From positions 1 through 47,156 of the forward strand of contig JACQXG010000033.1 of the NCBI GenBank assembly GCA_016208905.1: a DNA stretch of 47,156 nt. Reading direction: 5' to 3'. The translations under genes were made by a program, and so were the position numbers. Within the stretch, counting starts at the first letter, position 1, and each line of letters begins with the position of its first letter. The notes under the pieces are model-generated. The model was not told where the DNA came from. It was given only the letters and a program-made list of their open reading frames with translations, and searched no databases. This DNA is from Nitrospirota bacterium (GTDB lineage: Bacteria; Nitrospirota; Thermodesulfovibrionia; UBA6902). Of the stretch, positions 8,498-17,208 are shown piece by piece.

Positions 8498-9444
8498 TTT
8501 CCTCCTAAATCAATATGCTTCTGCATATAGTTTTTATTTAGATAATCAAACAGCTTCAACAACCCTTCCTTTAGAGTTATGGAAGATAAAAATCCAAAAT
8601 TATTATCCATGAATTTATCAGCAGAATAAAACTCTATATATTCCGGGACGCATCCTTCATAAGATATTTCTGCTTCTAAATCAAAAACTCTTGCAGCGCT
8701 TTTCACTAATTCTGTAAGACTTAACGGCCGGCCGGAATACAAATCAAGGGTTTTATCCACTGATTGACTGTTCAAAAGCAGATGAATTGCATGTACCGTA
8801 TCATCTACATACATTGCATCAATCAAATTGAGACCGTTCCCACGGATAGTAAATCGGGGATTTTGCTCTATTCCAAATTGCCTGACAAGTCTGGAATAAA
8901 TCTTCCGTGAAGGCTCATAGGGCCCATATGCACCGAAAAATCTCACTATAATAGCATCCCTTATTCTGCCGATACGTTGAAAAAACCTGATATAATTTTC
9001 TGAGGCCAGGTTGGATATAGCATAAGGCAGCCTTGGGCTCACTGCAACTTCCGGCGATACCGCTCCTTTTATCCCATCATAAACAGCACCGGAAGAAAAA
9101 TAGATAAATTTACCGAAAGAAACTTTTTCCAAAAGATTGACGAGGGTCAGCGAATTGGAAATCAGGTCAAAGGCAGGGCGTTCAGCGGATACGGCAGGAT
9201 CACCATTTGCCGCAAGATAAACACAACTATCAAAAGTTGATGATATTCCGGCAACTTTGTCGATATCATCTTGTAGAGACAGATCAATTTGAAGGGGGAC
9301 AATATGTTTAAGAGAATTCTTACTGAGGAACTCAGGAAAATCAGCCGACTTATTATATAAGGCAACAACATTATGCTCCGCTTTCAATGATAAAAGCAGG
9401 TTCCTTCCTATGAAACCAGATGCACCCGTAACCAATATTTTCAT
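8482..9444 (-). CDS. NAD-dependent epimerase/dehydratase-family protein with altered active site
   Basis: 320 residues, extended short-chain dehydrogenase fold. The nucleotide-binding motif is clear (LVTGASGFIGRNL, residues ~4-16), as are FSSGAVYD and the RFFGAYGPYE and DAMYVDDTVHA motifs of sugar-nucleotide epimerases. The catalytic YxxxK signature, however, reads YAISN: the codon for the expected lysine is AAC (Asn). The partner epimerase at 11104-12069 keeps a normal YAISK. This copy may therefore be catalytically altered or work as a reductase or binding protein. It belongs to the minus-strand polysaccharide operon. Confidence 0.82.
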   Translation of the reverse strand: MKILVTGASGFIGRNLLLSLKAEHNVVALYNKSADFPEFLSKNSLKHIVPLQIDLSLQDDIDKVAGISSTFDSCVYLAANGDPAVSAERPAFDLISNSLTLVNLLEKVSFGKFIYFSSGAVYDGIKGAVSPEVAVSPRLPYAISNLASENYIRFFQRIGRIRDAIIVRFFGAYGPYEPSRKIYSRLVRQFGIEQNPRFTIRGNGLNLIDAMYVDDTVHAIHLLLNSQSVDKTLDLYSGRPLSLTELVKSAARVFDLEAEISYEGCVPEYIEFYSADKFMDNNFGFLSSITLKEGLLKLFDYLNKNYMQKHIDLGGKCQIP

Positions 9445-9471
9445 GTAATTATATTATTTCTATAAAGAAGC

Positions 9472-10140
9472 TCACAGTTTCTTCTCGTAGGCCACAAGCC
9501 ATGAAAAAAAATAGTTAACACTCTTAACAGGATAAAATCCCTTTTCGGACAAGAAATCGTCTATGTATTTTTTTGAGTGTGTATTGACCTTTAAAGAGCG
9601 CATCTTTGCCCATGCAAAACAAAGACATTTCAATATTGCCCCCTTGATATTCTCCGACTCGCCTGGAAATTCCAGGATGATCAGCCGTCTCGCTTTCCGT
9701 GAAAATAAATCAAGGTACGAGTCAATATTTTTATAGTAAGTAAGGAACCCCAGCGAATAAAGGATGTCACTTAACGGCACTGTCTCATTAATATCCGATT
9801 GAGAGAATTCAACATTTTTCACACCGAGTTCACCTGCTCTCTGTTTGCAGAGATTAATCATATCCGAGCTAAAGTCTATTCCTGTCCCTTTCTTTATACC
9901 TCGCCGTGAAAGTTCAATTATGTAGCGTCCGCTGCCGCAGCCGACATCAACGACCGTGTCATCATTCTGAAAATCAATCATAGAAAAAAATTCAGTCCAT
10001 CTGCGGCCTAATAAAAATGGCCGGAAAAAATGGTTTGCAATCCTATGAATAAAATCCGGGCCGCCCTTTGACTCATATCCTTCGTCAAAAGCAAGGGCAT
10101 TTTCAAAGTATTTTCTTACAGCTTCTTCTTTTTTCTCCAT
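9472..10140 (-). CDS. SAM-dependent class I methyltransferase
   Basis: 222 residues. Motif I is evident (VVDVGCGSGRYIIEL, residues ~62-76), followed by the acidic adenosine-ribose-binding residue (GTGIDFSSDMINLC) and a post-I region (VEFSQSDI). The C-terminal half is variable, as expected for the substrate side. It sits between the deacetylase and the epimerase genes of the polysaccharide island, so a sugar O- or N-methylation or a lipid-linked substrate is likely; this is inferred from context only. Confidence 0.85.
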   Translation of the reverse strand: MEKKEEAVRKYFENALAFDEGYESKGGPDFIHRIANHFFRPFLLGRRWTEFFSMIDFQNDDTVVDVGCGSGRYIIELSRRGIKKGTGIDFSSDMINLCKQRAGELGVKNVEFSQSDINETVPLSDILYSLGFLTYYKNIDSYLDLFSRKARRLIILEFPGESENIKGAILKCLCFAWAKMRSLKVNTHSKKYIDDFLSEKGFYPVKSVNYFFSWLVAYEKKL

Positions 10141-10142
10141 TC

Positions 10143-11078
10143 TTAAACCTCATTCATCCTGTATATATTTATCACTTCCCTATGATTCATGATCTGAAAA
10201 TTCCTGCATTGTGCATACCGTATCATTTGGTTCATTCTGTCGAGTCGCTGCTCTAACGGAATTTTCACATAATTCCGAACAAGCAGACCAGGCCTGATAT
10301 TACCAAAATCCTCACTTACAGCAAACTCGATATCATGGAAATTAATATTTACAAATGAACGCTGAAAGACCACCAAGTCCATTAGTCTGGCAAATGCTGG
10401 TAAAATTCTTAATTGAATGGCATTGAGATACGGAATCTGTATTAAAGGCAGTACGCTGACCGGTATTTCATAAAAAGAAGAATTCCCTGATTTCTTAAAA
10501 AGGGAATGCAGTTCAAATTTGTAGGGACTTTGAGGGGCAAGGGCACAGGCTAATTCCTGAGGGACAATAAAGTCCTTCTTTGCTTTTGGAATAAATAATC
10601 TATATATCTTTTTTAACGATTGATAAGACCATGAGGGAATTATTGAGGTGTCGTAATAATATCCCATATCTCTTAAGTGCTTCATAATGGTGGAATTAAT
10701 CGTATAACCTGGGGCCCTGAAACCCACCGGAGGCTCATCAATAATCTGAGAAATGACTTCATGACACTTCCGCAGTTCTGATGCAATATTTTCGGACCCG
10801 AGTCTGGAAAAGTTTTTATGATGGCTGAAGGTATGATTCCCGATTTCGTTCCCTGATTTAAATATATTTAAAACACTGTCCTGATAATTTCCTGCATACT
10901 TGCCGATCAGGAAAAATGTTGCTTTTATCCCGTTATTGTTTAAAAAGTTAATAACTCTGGGAATTATTCGTCTGAATGAAACTTCTACAAGAAATTCTTT
11001 TTCCTTTCGAGTGAGTTCTTTCTCATATAAGTCTTCCGCCAATGTATCAACATCAATACTTAACGTTAACAGTTTCAA
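10143..11078 (-). CDS. Polysaccharide deacetylase (NodB/CE4 family)
   Basis: 311 residues with the CE4 signatures in order: motif 1 as LSIDVDT (residues ~6-12, the first Asp is the presumed base), KATFFLIGKYA, motif 2 HTFSHH (the HxxxH metal ligands, ~92-97) and motif 3 FRAPGY (~138-143). The family removes N- or O-acetyl groups from polysaccharides or peptidoglycan. There is no signal peptide, so it may act on cytoplasmic lipid-linked intermediates, as PgaB-unrelated CE4 proteins in exopolysaccharide loci do. Its stop is 2 bases before the methyltransferase start, so they are co-transcribed. Confidence 0.88.
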   Translation of the reverse strand: MKLLTLSIDVDTLAEDLYEKELTRKEKEFLVEVSFRRIIPRVINFLNNNGIKATFFLIGKYAGNYQDSVLNIFKSGNEIGNHTFSHHKNFSRLGSENIASELRKCHEVISQIIDEPPVGFRAPGYTINSTIMKHLRDMGYYYDTSIIPSWSYQSLKKIYRLFIPKAKKDFIVPQELACALAPQSPYKFELHSLFKKSGNSSFYEIPVSVLPLIQIPYLNAIQLRILPAFARLMDLVVFQRSFVNINFHDIEFAVSEDFGNIRPGLLVRNYVKIPLEQRLDRMNQMIRYAQCRNFQIMNHREVINIYRMNEV

Positions 11079-11103
11079 AGCAATGAATTCCTTAAGCTAA
11101 TAT

Positions 11104-12069
11104 CTAACTCTCCAGATGCTTTTTGTACCAGTTAATGGATTTCCTCAAGCCTTCCTCCAGGCTCACTTCCGGGGTACACCCCAATAATGAACACGCTTTA
11201 CTGATATCAGGAACCCGCATTTCCACTTCTGAACCCGGATGAGTTTTGAACACAATTTTAGATTTTGATTTTGTCATAGATATAATCTTTTCAGCGAGCC
11301 CCAAAACAGTTACTGTAGCTTGAGGATTCCCAATGTTAAATATGTGATTGCTGGCATCCTTCACATATAAAGCATTATACAGGGCATTCACAAAATCCGT
11401 AACATAACACCATGAACGTATCTGGGTGCCGTCGTTATAAACAGTAATATTATCGTTTCTCAAGGCACATTTAACCATCTGCTGAACAGCACCCTCGCCC
11501 ATCTGTCTGGGGCCATAAACATTGAATGGCCGGATCGTAACAACTTCCATCCCATATTCATCTTCATAGGTATGCGCAAAGTGTTCACCGGCCAACTTGC
11601 TAATGGCATATACCCATCTTTTTTCTCCTACAGGTCCAAGCGTGGTAGAGTCCGTTTCCTTACCTCTGTATACAAAGGGGCCATATACTTCACTTGTTGA
11701 AAAATCAATAAATCTCTTTACATTATTTTTTATCGCTGCTTCCAGGGCATGGTAGGTCCCGATAAAATTGACCTTCATCGTGAGAGTAGTTTTTTTACCA
11801 ACGCTGAATATACCCGCAATCGCCGCAGCATGGACACAAATGTCAGCGTCTTTCATCGCGTTCGTAAGGCTTTCAAGGTCTAAAACGTCCCCTTTTATGA
11901 AATTTAAATTGGGGTGTTTTTTGAATTTGGTAAACTGAAAGGCATTTCGCAAAAGATTATCATATATAACAACTTTATTGTCATCAATCAATTTCTCAAT
12001 TAAATGTGAAGCGATAAACCCGGCCCCGCCAGTAATTAATATCTTTTTATTTTTAATTTTGTCTCCCAT
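11104..12069 (-). CDS. UDP-glucose 4-epimerase-like NAD-dependent sugar epimerase/dehydratase
   Basis: 321 residues of the extended SDR family. The NAD motif ITGGAGFIASHL is at residues ~11-22, followed by VIYDNLLR, a DVLDLESL region (adenine contact), FSTSEVYGPF (catalytic Ser/Thr region) and an intact YAISKLAGE active site. RPFNVYGPRQ and RSWCYVTDFVNA are typical of GalE/WcaG-type enzymes. It is the first gene of the minus-strand polysaccharide island, so transcription of that island probably starts in the AT-rich gap upstream (12070-12398). Confidence 0.88.
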   Translation of the reverse strand: MGDKIKNKKILITGGAGFIASHLIEKLIDDNKVVIYDNLLRNAFQFTKFKKHPNLNFIKGDVLDLESLTNAMKDADICVHAAAIAGIFSVGKKTTLTMKVNFIGTYHALEAAIKNNVKRFIDFSTSEVYGPFVYRGKETDSTTLGPVGEKRWVYAISKLAGEHFAHTYEDEYGMEVVTIRPFNVYGPRQMGEGAVQQMVKCALRNDNITVYNDGTQIRSWCYVTDFVNALYNALYVKDASNHIFNIGNPQATVTVLGLAEKIISMTKSKSKIVFKTHPGSEVEMRVPDISKACSLLGCTPEVSLEEGLRKSINWYKKHLES

Positions 12070-12398
12070 TGCCTATAAAGAACCCTCCCTGTTATGTGAT
12101 AAATTTTTAATTTTCTTCGCATTCATTCGTAATTTCCATTTATTCAGAATAAAATTATTCAACTACACCATGAATGTTGATGATTTCAATAAAAATCGGG
12201 CTGATAAATTTAATTGTGTAGACTGCGCAATAGCATAAAGATTATATAATTCTCGCTATAAGCTAAAAAGTTACTAATTAGTCGATTAACTTATTGAAGG
12301 CTTATTGTGAAAAGTTATTTATAATACTATAAAAAATATTAACATTTATACTGATAAAAATCAAACATGAATTAATATCATGTCAAGCCAATAATCAC
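12070..12398. other. AT-rich intergenic region upstream of the polysaccharide island
   Basis: 329 bases with no convincing gene on either strand; much more AT-rich than the flanking lipid A genes. On the minus strand a TATAAT (reverse complement at 12241-12246) could be the -10 box for the polysaccharide operon, but the -35 region 17 bases upstream (TTTTTA) is weak. The drop in GC here marks the boundary between the polysaccharide island and the lpxK-waaA-lpxB cluster. Confidence 0.5.
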
Positions 12399-12797
12399 TT
12401 ATTCCCCCATTGCCTTGACCATGATCTTTCTGTCCCGAGGCCCGTCAAACTCGCAGAAGAATATGGCCTGCCATGTCCCAAGCAGCAGCTTCCCTCCTTC
12501 TATTATTACAGTCCCGGAAGAACCGACAAGAGAGGTTTTTATGTGAGCGTCGGAATTCCCTTCCATGTGCCGGTAACCTGCGTCATGAGGGATTAATTTA
12601 TTGAGCATGTTCTGGATGTCTTGTACTACGGAAGGATCAGCGCCTTCGTTTATTGTTACACCCGCAGTCGTGTGAGGGACATATACATAACACACACCGT
12701 TCTTTATCCCCGATTCCTTTACAAGCTTCTGTACATCGAGTGTAATATTTACAAATTCAGTTCTTGATCCGGTTTTGACGTTGATATTTTTTGTCAT
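12399..12797 (-). CDS. YjbQ/UPF0047 family protein
   Basis: 132 residues, the usual length for this single-domain family. The signatures are visible in order: HTTAGVTINEGADP (residues ~42-55), HDAGYRHMEGNSDAHIKTSLVG (split across ~75-95; Asn-Ser-Asp-Ala-His is the conserved core) and GTWQAIFFCEFDGPRDR near the end. Members have been reported to have weak thiamin-phosphate synthase activity; the physiological role is uncertain. It overlaps lpxK by 4 bases, so the two are translationally coupled. Confidence 0.92.
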   Translation of the reverse strand: MTKNINVKTGSRTEFVNITLDVQKLVKESGIKNGVCYVYVPHTTAGVTINEGADPSVVQDIQNMLNKLIPHDAGYRHMEGNSDAHIKTSLVGSSGTVIIEGGKLLLGTWQAIFFCEFDGPRDRKIMVKAMGE

Positions 12798-13804
12798 TGC
12801 AGCCTCCTGAAAAGATTATCGTAAAAATCATTTTCTATTGAAAATTCGATCGTAAGCGCCGATAGATTATCGGGAATATCCAGTTCTTTAAGCTTAACAA
12901 GATCTTTTTCAGTAGTAACTATCTCTAATCCTAATGCCTCAGATTTAATTTTATCCATGTCCTTCCGGCTGTAAATATGGTGGTCCCTGAAATTCATAAA
13001 CTCAACTATCCGGGCGCCTGAGGACCTTAATGTGGACTGGAAATATGCCGGGTTTGCAATGCCTGAAAAGGCATATATCTGTTTATTGCGCAGTGTATTG
13101 AGCTCTGCCGCTTCTCCTGAAGCGGATATCAGGCCGGCTGGTTTGTGGGATGCAGTGAATATAGGGGCATCGGAATTATACTGTTTTATCCTGCGCGTGA
13201 TTGCTGTAATTGCGCCCTGTATTGCCATATCAGCTTTTGTAATTACAATGATATGCGCACGCTTCATAGCTCTTAAAGGTTCTCTCAATCTGCCTTCAGG
13301 GAAGAGCTTTTCATTACCGAAAGGGTTTGTTGCGTCAATAAGGAGCACGTCAACATCTCTATGCAGTTTCCAATGCTGGAACCCGTCGTCAAGGATAAAG
13401 AGTGGGGGGGCCTGAAGATTGACAATGGCAAACTGGGCATTGTCGAATGCGGCAATACCGGCCCTGAACCTGTCTTTGCCCTTGATGATTGTGACCCTCT
13501 TTAAAGTCTCCGCCATCAGGTAGGCTTCGTCGCCTGCTTCAAGCGGATTAAGGAGCGGGCCTTCCCCTCTGCTGACAAACGCAATGTCTTTTGCCTTGCC
13601 TTTATATCCCCTTGTAAGAATACAGGGATTATGTCCCCTCTTTTTCGCCTCCTGCGCCACTGCAATGACCGCAGGCGTCTTGCCTGTTCCACCGAGGGTA
13701 AGGTTGCCTATGCTGATTACTTTCGCAGGTAGTCTGTTGGGATTTCTGCAATAAAATTTCTTGCATGACAGACCAAGGCCGTAAAGTGCGCTAAGCAGTC
13801 CCAA
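12794..13804 (-). CDS. lpxK: Tetraacyldisaccharide 4'-kinase
   Basis: 336 residues. LpxK phosphorylates the 4' position of the lipid A precursor disaccharide at the inner membrane. The P-loop is SIGNLTLGGTGKTP (residues ~31-44), and the family blocks ILTRGYKGK and ILDDGFQHWKLHRDVDVLLID are intact; DDGFQH is the LpxK hallmark. The start overlaps the end of waaA by 14 bases, and the stop overlaps the next gene by 4, so this is a tightly packed operon. Confidence 0.96.
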   Translation of the reverse strand: MGLLSALYGLGLSCKKFYCRNPNRLPAKVISIGNLTLGGTGKTPAVIAVAQEAKKRGHNPCILTRGYKGKAKDIAFVSRGEGPLLNPLEAGDEAYLMAETLKRVTIIKGKDRFRAGIAAFDNAQFAIVNLQAPPLFILDDGFQHWKLHRDVDVLLIDATNPFGNEKLFPEGRLREPLRAMKRAHIIVITKADMAIQGAITAITRRIKQYNSDAPIFTASHKPAGLISASGEAAELNTLRNKQIYAFSGIANPAYFQSTLRSSGARIVEFMNFRDHHIYSRKDMDKIKSEALGLEIVTTEKDLVKLKELDIPDNLSALTIEFSIENDFYDNLFRRLQ

Positions 13805-15056
13805 TGTAGCTCCTTATGAGTTCGATGGCTTTCTTTACTGCGCCGGTATTTTTATCTACAATTGATCTGGCGCTCCGCCCCATATTTACGGCCTTCTCAC
13901 TGTTTGTCAGTAATTCAATTACGGTTTCTGTAATATCGGCTGAATTATCTACACGGACTGCCGCATTATTGTCGAGGAACTCCCTGGCAATCGGGAAGTT
14001 TTCCATATGAGGGCCGAAAATTATCGGCTTGGACCAGTATGCCGGCTCCATGATATTGTGTCCGCCTACAGGCACAAGACTCCCTCCGATGAATGCAACT
14101 GATGCCTTTGAAAAAACACTTGATAACTCTCCGATTGTATCCAGGAGTATTATGTCCGGGAATGCCTGCAGTTCATGATTGTTTTCCACTGACCGCTGAC
14201 TTATCTCCGAACGCCTGATGTATCCAATACCGCTTTTCCCGATAATTTCCTCTGCCTCGTTAAATCTTTCAGGATGCCTTGGCGCAAGTATAAGTTTTAT
14301 TCCATGAATTTTATTCCTGATAGAATTATATGCATCAAGGATAATTTCCTCTTCTCCCTTGTGCGTGCTCGCGGCAAGCAGTATTTTATTATTAATGCCG
14401 GTAAGCCACTGCGGAGGAGCAGTTTCTTTAAAATCAATATCAAACTTGAAATTCCCCATAACACTGACCTTATGCCGGTCAGCGCCTATGTCCATGATCC
14501 TTTCAGCGTCTCCCTTGTCCTGCATATAGAAAAAATCAACCCTTGACAGCAGCTTTTTCATAAAGACACTTATCTTCTTATAACCCTTATATGAATCATT
14601 TGAAATCCTTCCGTTTAAAATGATAATGCGGGACCCGGCCGCCTTCAGGGCCTGAAATAATGCAGGCCACAGCTCGGTTTCCACTGTAATGAAGATTTCA
14701 GGTCTTAATAAGTTTACGGCCTTTTTTACGCAGAATACTGTGTCAAGGGGCATATACATTATGCGGTCGGCCTCGGGAAACTTGTCCCGCGCAATTTTCT
14801 GCCCTGTATATGTAGTCGTGGTCAAAACGACCTTCTTGTCAGGAAAATCTTTTTTGAGCTTTTTTAAAAATGGTATGCAGGCCAGGGTCTCTCCAACAGA
14901 GACCGCATGGACCCATATGTCCATTTTCTGATAATCGGAGAGGCCGAGGCGCTCTTTAATAAAAGTGCATCTGTCTTCCGGCCCCTTTTTTAAAAGGAGT
15001 CGCGGGAGATATAAGAAAAAACCAATAATGGAAATCAGATTATATAATGATTGCAT
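13791..15056 (-). CDS. waaA: 3-deoxy-D-manno-octulosonic acid (Kdo) transferase
   Basis: 421 residues, GT30 family. It adds Kdo to the lipid A precursor on the cytoplasmic face of the inner membrane. Recognised by the N-terminal membrane anchor (LISIIGFFLYLPRLLL), the acceptor-side motif HAVSVGETLA (the Glu is the catalytic base), the ETELWP block, and the donor-binding C-domain (APRHPERF; FIGGSLVPVGGHNIMEPA; KPIIFGPHMENF). It lies between lpxB and lpxK, a common arrangement in Gram-negative phyla outside the enterics. Confidence 0.96.
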   Translation of the reverse strand: MQSLYNLISIIGFFLYLPRLLLKKGPEDRCTFIKERLGLSDYQKMDIWVHAVSVGETLACIPFLKKLKKDFPDKKVVLTTTTYTGQKIARDKFPEADRIMYMPLDTVFCVKKAVNLLRPEIFITVETELWPALFQALKAAGSRIIILNGRISNDSYKGYKKISVFMKKLLSRVDFFYMQDKGDAERIMDIGADRHKVSVMGNFKFDIDFKETAPPQWLTGINNKILLAASTHKGEEEIILDAYNSIRNKIHGIKLILAPRHPERFNEAEEIIGKSGIGYIRRSEISQRSVENNHELQAFPDIILLDTIGELSSVFSKASVAFIGGSLVPVGGHNIMEPAYWSKPIIFGPHMENFPIAREFLDNNAAVRVDNSADITETVIELLTNSEKAVNMGRSARSIVDKNTGAVKKAIELIRSYIGTA

Positions 15057-15083
15057 TCTTGCTCAGTTGATTCACCCGGAGGT

Positions 15084-16205
15084 TCACGCCCCGCTCCAGC
15101 CTGTAATTTCTCCGATAATCGATGCGACCCTTGCGGAGGGTGTTTTGCCGCGCATGATGTCCCGTATTTTTATCAGATTTGATATCATTCGCTCCCTGTA
15201 AGCAATGTCTCTCAGGATTCTCTTTATTTCCGAGAAAATATTGTCCGCATTTGCCTCTTCCTGTAAAAGCTCCCTCACCACTTCCTTTCCCGACAGGATA
15301 TTGACGAGGGAAATAAATTTGACCTTGGCCAGTAATCTGGCAAGATAATAAGTAATAGGGGATACTTTATAAAAGACCACCATGGGTATGCCTAACAGGG
15401 CTGTCTCCAGGGTTGCGGTGCCTGATGCTACTGCCGTTGCTTCAGAGCAGGCGACTGCTTCAGTCGTGCGGCCGTGGACGACCTTGACATATTCCGGAAG
15501 TCCTTCTGTAAGACTCGAACCTGAGACAAGGGGGACAATGATTTGTATTTCAGGAAACTCTTTATGGATCTTTTCCGCCACCTCTCTGACAATGGCTTGA
15601 TGTTTGTTAATTTCATTGGGCCTGCTCCCGGGGAGCAGGGTCACTACTCCGTTGCGGGGGTCCAGTCCCAGATTAATTTTCAAATCCTCTTTTGATTGAT
15701 GAATATTAATTGTTTCCGTGATCGGATGACCGACAAATTCACATGGCAGACCGGTCTTCTTATAATAATCGACTTCAAAAGGAAACAGCACAGCCATTTT
15801 ACGCGCAAGGGCCGCAATTTTATATACCCTCCCACCCCTCCAGGCCCAGACCTGGGGACTCACATAATAAAGAACAGGAACACCCGCAGCACCGGCCTTT
15901 TTTGCAAGCGCAATATTGAAGTCCGGATAGTCGATCAATACAAGAATGTCCGGTTTCTCATTGAGCATGACTTGCGCTGCTTTATTCAATGTCCTTTTGC
16001 CTTGCGGTATATGTTTAATCCCCTCGATAATGCCCATAACATGAGAGATAGGAGCAATCAGCGTTACCCCTTCCGCTTCCATGCGGGGACCGCCGATTCC
16101 GAAGATCTGCGCGTCAGGCCACAATTTCCTGATTTCCCTGCTCAACAAAGCGCCGTACAATTCACCGGAAGTCTCTCCGGAGCTTATCATGACTTTTTTA
16201 GACAC
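15084..16205 (-). CDS. lpxB: Lipid-A-disaccharide synthase
   Basis: 373 residues, GT19 family. It joins UDP-diacylglucosamine to lipid X. Family blocks: SSGETSGELYGALL (residues ~8-21), GIGGPRMEAEGV, LIDYPDFNIALAKKA, YYVSPQVWAWRGGR, FPFEVDYY, LPGSRPNEI and the C-terminal ASGTATLETALLGIPMVV. The start at 16205 is GTG; an in-frame ATG lies five codons downstream. No clear ribosome-binding site is seen, but TTGAAT-(18)-TATCTT ends 5 bases before the GTG, again compatible with a near-leaderless message (weak evidence). Confidence 0.96.
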   Translation of the reverse strand: MSKKVMISSGETSGELYGALLSREIRKLWPDAQIFGIGGPRMEAEGVTLIAPISHVMGIIEGIKHIPQGKRTLNKAAQVMLNEKPDILVLIDYPDFNIALAKKAGAAGVPVLYYVSPQVWAWRGGRVYKIAALARKMAVLFPFEVDYYKKTGLPCEFVGHPITETINIHQSKEDLKINLGLDPRNGVVTLLPGSRPNEINKHQAIVREVAEKIHKEFPEIQIIVPLVSGSSLTEGLPEYVKVVHGRTTEAVACSEATAVASGTATLETALLGIPMVVFYKVSPITYYLARLLAKVKFISLVNILSGKEVVRELLQEEANADNIFSEIKRILRDIAYRERMISNLIKIRDIMRGKTPSARVASIIGEITGWSGA

Positions 16206-16307
16206 CAGTTAAGATATCATTATTCCGGGGGGTTATTCAAATGAGTCATTGAGCATCTTTATTCAATTAGGGAATAATTCTGTGGGCCTGAAACGATCCA
16301 GTTTGCT

Positions 16308-16718
16308 TTACGACTTCAGAAACTCCTCTGCCCTTTTCAGATATCTTTCTACAACCACAAGTCCGTTGTTTCTCAAGTATTGAACGTTTTTCCAGTTAAT
16401 GTTCATATACTCATGAATCGTTTCATTTCTAAGTTTTGCGAGAGGGGCTGTTTTAAGGGCGGAATCGCCGAGGACATCTCTTGTGGAAAGGATGATTTCT
16501 CTGTAAGTATTCGGGACCCGTTTTTTTGCCTTCTTCAGGCATTCTCCAGCTAAATCAACAGTTGCCAGAACTATCTCGTTCAGCGTCGCATTGAGTATTT
16601 TCCGGAGGTCTTTATCAGAGGCGAAGTCGTCGAATGTAATTCCAATAGATTTTGTCCTAAAATATGAAATCTCCTCTTTTAGGAAAGCTATGATCTCATA
16701 AGTTTGAGGATCTTTCAC
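16308..16718 (-). CDS. hepT: HepT-family toxin ribonuclease (type VII toxin-antitoxin, formerly DUF86)
   Basis: 136 residues, mostly helical. The diagnostic Rx4HxY motif is complete: R97-NETI-H102-E-Y104. In characterised pairs HepT is an HEPN ribonuclease that cleaves RNA and is neutralised when MntA adds AMP residues to the Tyr of this motif. Here the start overlaps the mntA stop by 4 bases, the normal organisation. The pair stands between lpxB and the LpxL-like gene and seems to be an insertion into an envelope-biosynthesis region. Confidence 0.9.
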   Translation of the reverse strand: MKDPQTYEIIAFLKEEISYFRTKSIGITFDDFASDKDLRKILNATLNEIVLATVDLAGECLKKAKKRVPNTYREIILSTRDVLGDSALKTAPLAKLRNETIHEYMNINWKNVQYLRNNGLVVVERYLKRAEEFLKS

Positions 16719-17107
16719 GCCGCATCCCTCAATCTGTCAAGCAATCTTCTCATCTCTTCCGCCTTATGAATGATTGAAAGAATAAATCCGTTCAGAAAAT
16801 CGCTGTCCGGGCTTGTTATTGGGATACCTTTTAAGGACTCCAGTTTTATGAGGGGGGAGATGTTTTCATCTTCAAGCCGGAGAATGTTAACCTGCTCATC
16901 AAACAGCAGGGATATCTGATGCTCAATCTTTGTTTTTACTGATTCAGGCATATCTCTAAAAAATATGGCAAGGTCAATATCCGACAGAGAGGTCTGTCTG
17001 CCTTTTGTCCATGAGCCGAAGAGAAATGCAAAGGGGATTTTACCTTCATAGTTATCCAAGACTGTCCTGGTCGTATTTATGATTTTAATTACAGCAGCTT
17101 TTCTCAT
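16715..17107 (-). CDS. mntA: MntA-family antitoxin nucleotidyltransferase
   Basis: 130 residues, a minimal nucleotidyltransferase domain. The signature GSx10DxD is complete: G31-S32 then D43-I-D45 (FLFGSWTKGRQTSLSDIDLA, residues ~28-47). MntA-type antitoxins AMPylate the HepT toxin. It has its own promoter candidate with a perfect TTGACA (17139-17168), about 30 bases upstream of the ATG, so the pair is probably transcribed independently of the surrounding lipid genes. No good Shine-Dalgarno is present. Confidence 0.9.
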   Translation of the reverse strand: MRKAAVIKIINTTRTVLDNYEGKIPFAFLFGSWTKGRQTSLSDIDLAIFFRDMPESVKTKIEHQISLLFDEQVNILRLEDENISPLIKLESLKGIPITSPDSDFLNGFILSIIHKAEEMRRLLDRLRDAA

Positions 17108-17138
17108 TGAGGAATTATCGCTTTCATATGTTGTAGAT

Positions 17139-17168
17139 ATATTAAGCCTTTAATTTTTCAACTGTCAA
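17139..17168 (-). promoter_or_regulatory. Promoter candidate for mntA-hepT
   Basis: Read on the minus strand, a consensus TTGACA (17163-17168) is followed after 18 bases by TAATAT (17139-17144). Transcription would begin near 17132, about 25 bases before the mntA ATG. Confidence 0.55.
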
Positions 17169-17208
17169 GAATGAGATAACATTGCTTTCACGTATAGGTA
17201 GATAAAAG

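Noticed and set aside
11978-12238. Plus-strand frame reaching into the AT-rich spacer before the polysaccharide island.
   Set aside because: Half of it is antisense to the epimerase gene; no ribosome-binding site and no recognisable domain.
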